Below are positions 32,650-33,598 of a DNA stretch of 33,598 nucleotides, one piece after another (positions within the stretch are counted from its first letter, which is position 1; each line of letters starts with the position of its first letter). Made by a program: the position numbers and the translations under genes. The notes under the pieces are model-generated. The model was not told the origin of the DNA. It made no database searches and worked only from the letters and a program-made list of their open reading frames with translations. The stretch covers positions 1 through 33,598 of the forward strand of contig SKTU01000033.1 of the NCBI GenBank assembly GCA_007122455.1, written 5' to 3'. The DNA comes from Haloarculaceae archaeon. Its GTDB lineage: Archaea > Halobacteriota > Halobacteria > Halobacteriales > Haloarculaceae.

Positions 32650-33598
32650 ATGGACGTGATCGACCCTGCGACCGGCGAGCGGGTGGACAGCTACGAGGAC
32701 GAGACGGAGCGCGACGTCGACGTCGCGCTCGTTCGAGCGACCGATGCCTTCGAATCGTGGCGTGAGCGGCCGATCCGAGAACGGGAGCAGCTCCTCGAAG
32801 CGGCGGGCGACGTACTCCGTGAAAACAAACGCGAGTACGCCGAGACGATGACCGGCGAGATGGGGAAGCCGATCGAGCAGGCCCTCGCGGAGGTCGAGAA
32901 ATGTGCGTGGTGCTGTGATCACTACGCCGAGTACGCCGGCGCCTACCTCGAAGCGGAGCACCATCCGAGCTCACCGGGCACATCCGTCAGGACGGTCCAC
33001 GAACCGCTGGGACCCGTACTGGCGGTCATGCCCTGGAACTTCCCCTTCTGGCAGGTCTTCCGGTTCGCCGCACCGTATCTCACGGCCGGCAACGTCGGCT
33101 TGCTCAAGCACGCTTCGAACGTGCCGGGATGCGCCGTCGCCATCGAAGAGGTGTTCCGGGAGGCCGGCTATCCGAGGGGGTCTTTCAGTCGCTGTTGATT
33201 CCCTCGGATCTCGTCGAAGGGATCCTCACCGACGACCGCGTTCGGGCGGCGACGCTGACCGGGAGCGGACCGGCGGGCAGCGCTGTCGCCTCGACCGCCG
33301 GCTCCCAGCTCAAGAAGACCGTCCTCGAACTCGGCGGTAGCGATCCGTTCGTAGTTCTCGACGATGCCGACATCGAGGCGGCTGCCGAAACCGGCGCTTG
33401 GGCACGCAATCAGAACGGCGGACAGTCGTGTATCGCCGCCAAGCGGTTCGTCGTCCACACGGACGTCTACGACGAGTTTCTCGAGCAGTTCCTGGAGGAG
33501 GTCGAGGCGCTCGTCGTCGGCAACCCGATGGACGAGGAGACGGACGTCGGGCCACAGGCGCGCCAGGATCTCCTGGCGGAGCTTCACGAGCAGGTCGA
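32650..33598 (+). pseudogene. NAD(P)-dependent aldehyde dehydrogenase, frameshifted and cut by the window end
   Basis: An aldehyde dehydrogenase of the succinate-semialdehyde dehydrogenase type. Part 1 (32650 to 33198) has the Asn130 motif MPWNFPFW and cofactor Lys153 in LLKHASN. The frame then breaks and resumes as GVFQSLLIPSD; adding one G in or next to the run 33176-33180 restores it. The resumed frame has TGSGPAGSAVAS, catalytic Glu in LELGGSDPF and catalytic Cys in GGQSCIAAKRF, and runs off the window inside the C-terminal part. All catalytic residues are present, so a sequencing error is a serious alternative to a pseudogene. ATG 32650 is chosen for the TATA-like element upstream; GTG 32590 would lengthen it. 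Confidence 0.8.

Overview
The window is chromosomal DNA from a halophilic archaeon (class Halobacteria). The predicted proteins are rich in Asp, Glu, Ala, Val and Thr, GC is high, secreted proteins carry twin-arginine signals, and many genes have a TATA-like element about 25-30 nt before the start codon, which implies leaderless transcripts. No rRNA, tRNA, transposase, CRISPR array or replication origin was recognised. I would not name a genus.

Layout. 1-1.05 kb: a DUF7344-type HTH protein, then an AT-richer stretch with gene fragments. 1.05-3.8 kb: a lipoprotein and a secreted subtilisin-like protease (halolysin type) with a frameshift. 4.1-7.2 kb: a RidA-like protein, a PflX-type radical SAM protein, a YjbQ protein and a 56-residue Cys/His protein. 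7.3-10.6 kb: a membrane-anchored PQQ beta-propeller protein, then a coupled three-gene operon of two tiny genes and a bactofilin-like membrane protein. 10.7-12.65 kb: an orphan CARF-HEPN (TM1812/Csx1/Csm6-like) protein and a zinc-ribbon protein. 12.67-16.93 kb (minus strand): a 2-oxoacid dehydrogenase operon of E2, a VOC protein, E1 alpha and E1 beta, in which E2 carries a C-terminal OsmC domain. 17.1-20.75 kb: a SprT-like protein, a P1B-4-type metal ATPase and an aldo/keto reductase. 20.8-25.55 kb (minus strand): a KhtT-like regulatory subunit, a diadenylate cyclase and two tandem CPA2 antiporters. 25.87-26.58 kb: a winged-helix regulator and its small membrane partner. 26.6-33.6 kb: an MFS transporter, a tartrate/D-malate dehydrogenase-like enzyme, a CPBP-family membrane protease, an APH-like phosphotransferase, an MscS channel, and a frameshifted aldehyde dehydrogenase cut by the window end.

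The most interesting unit is the 20.8-25.55 kb cluster. It places a c-di-AMP synthase between an RCK_C-domain subunit of the kind known to bind c-di-AMP in Bacillus (KhtT) and two K+/H+-type antiporters, so it could be a self-contained second-messenger and ion-efflux circuit. A divergent HTH gene with a perfect 8-bp inverted repeat lies next to it. The E2-OsmC fusion and the CARF-HEPN protein without CRISPR neighbours come next.

Three reading-frame breaks (about 742, 3274 and 33177) each lie in a G/C run and are each repaired by a single base. They may be sequencing errors rather than true pseudogenes.
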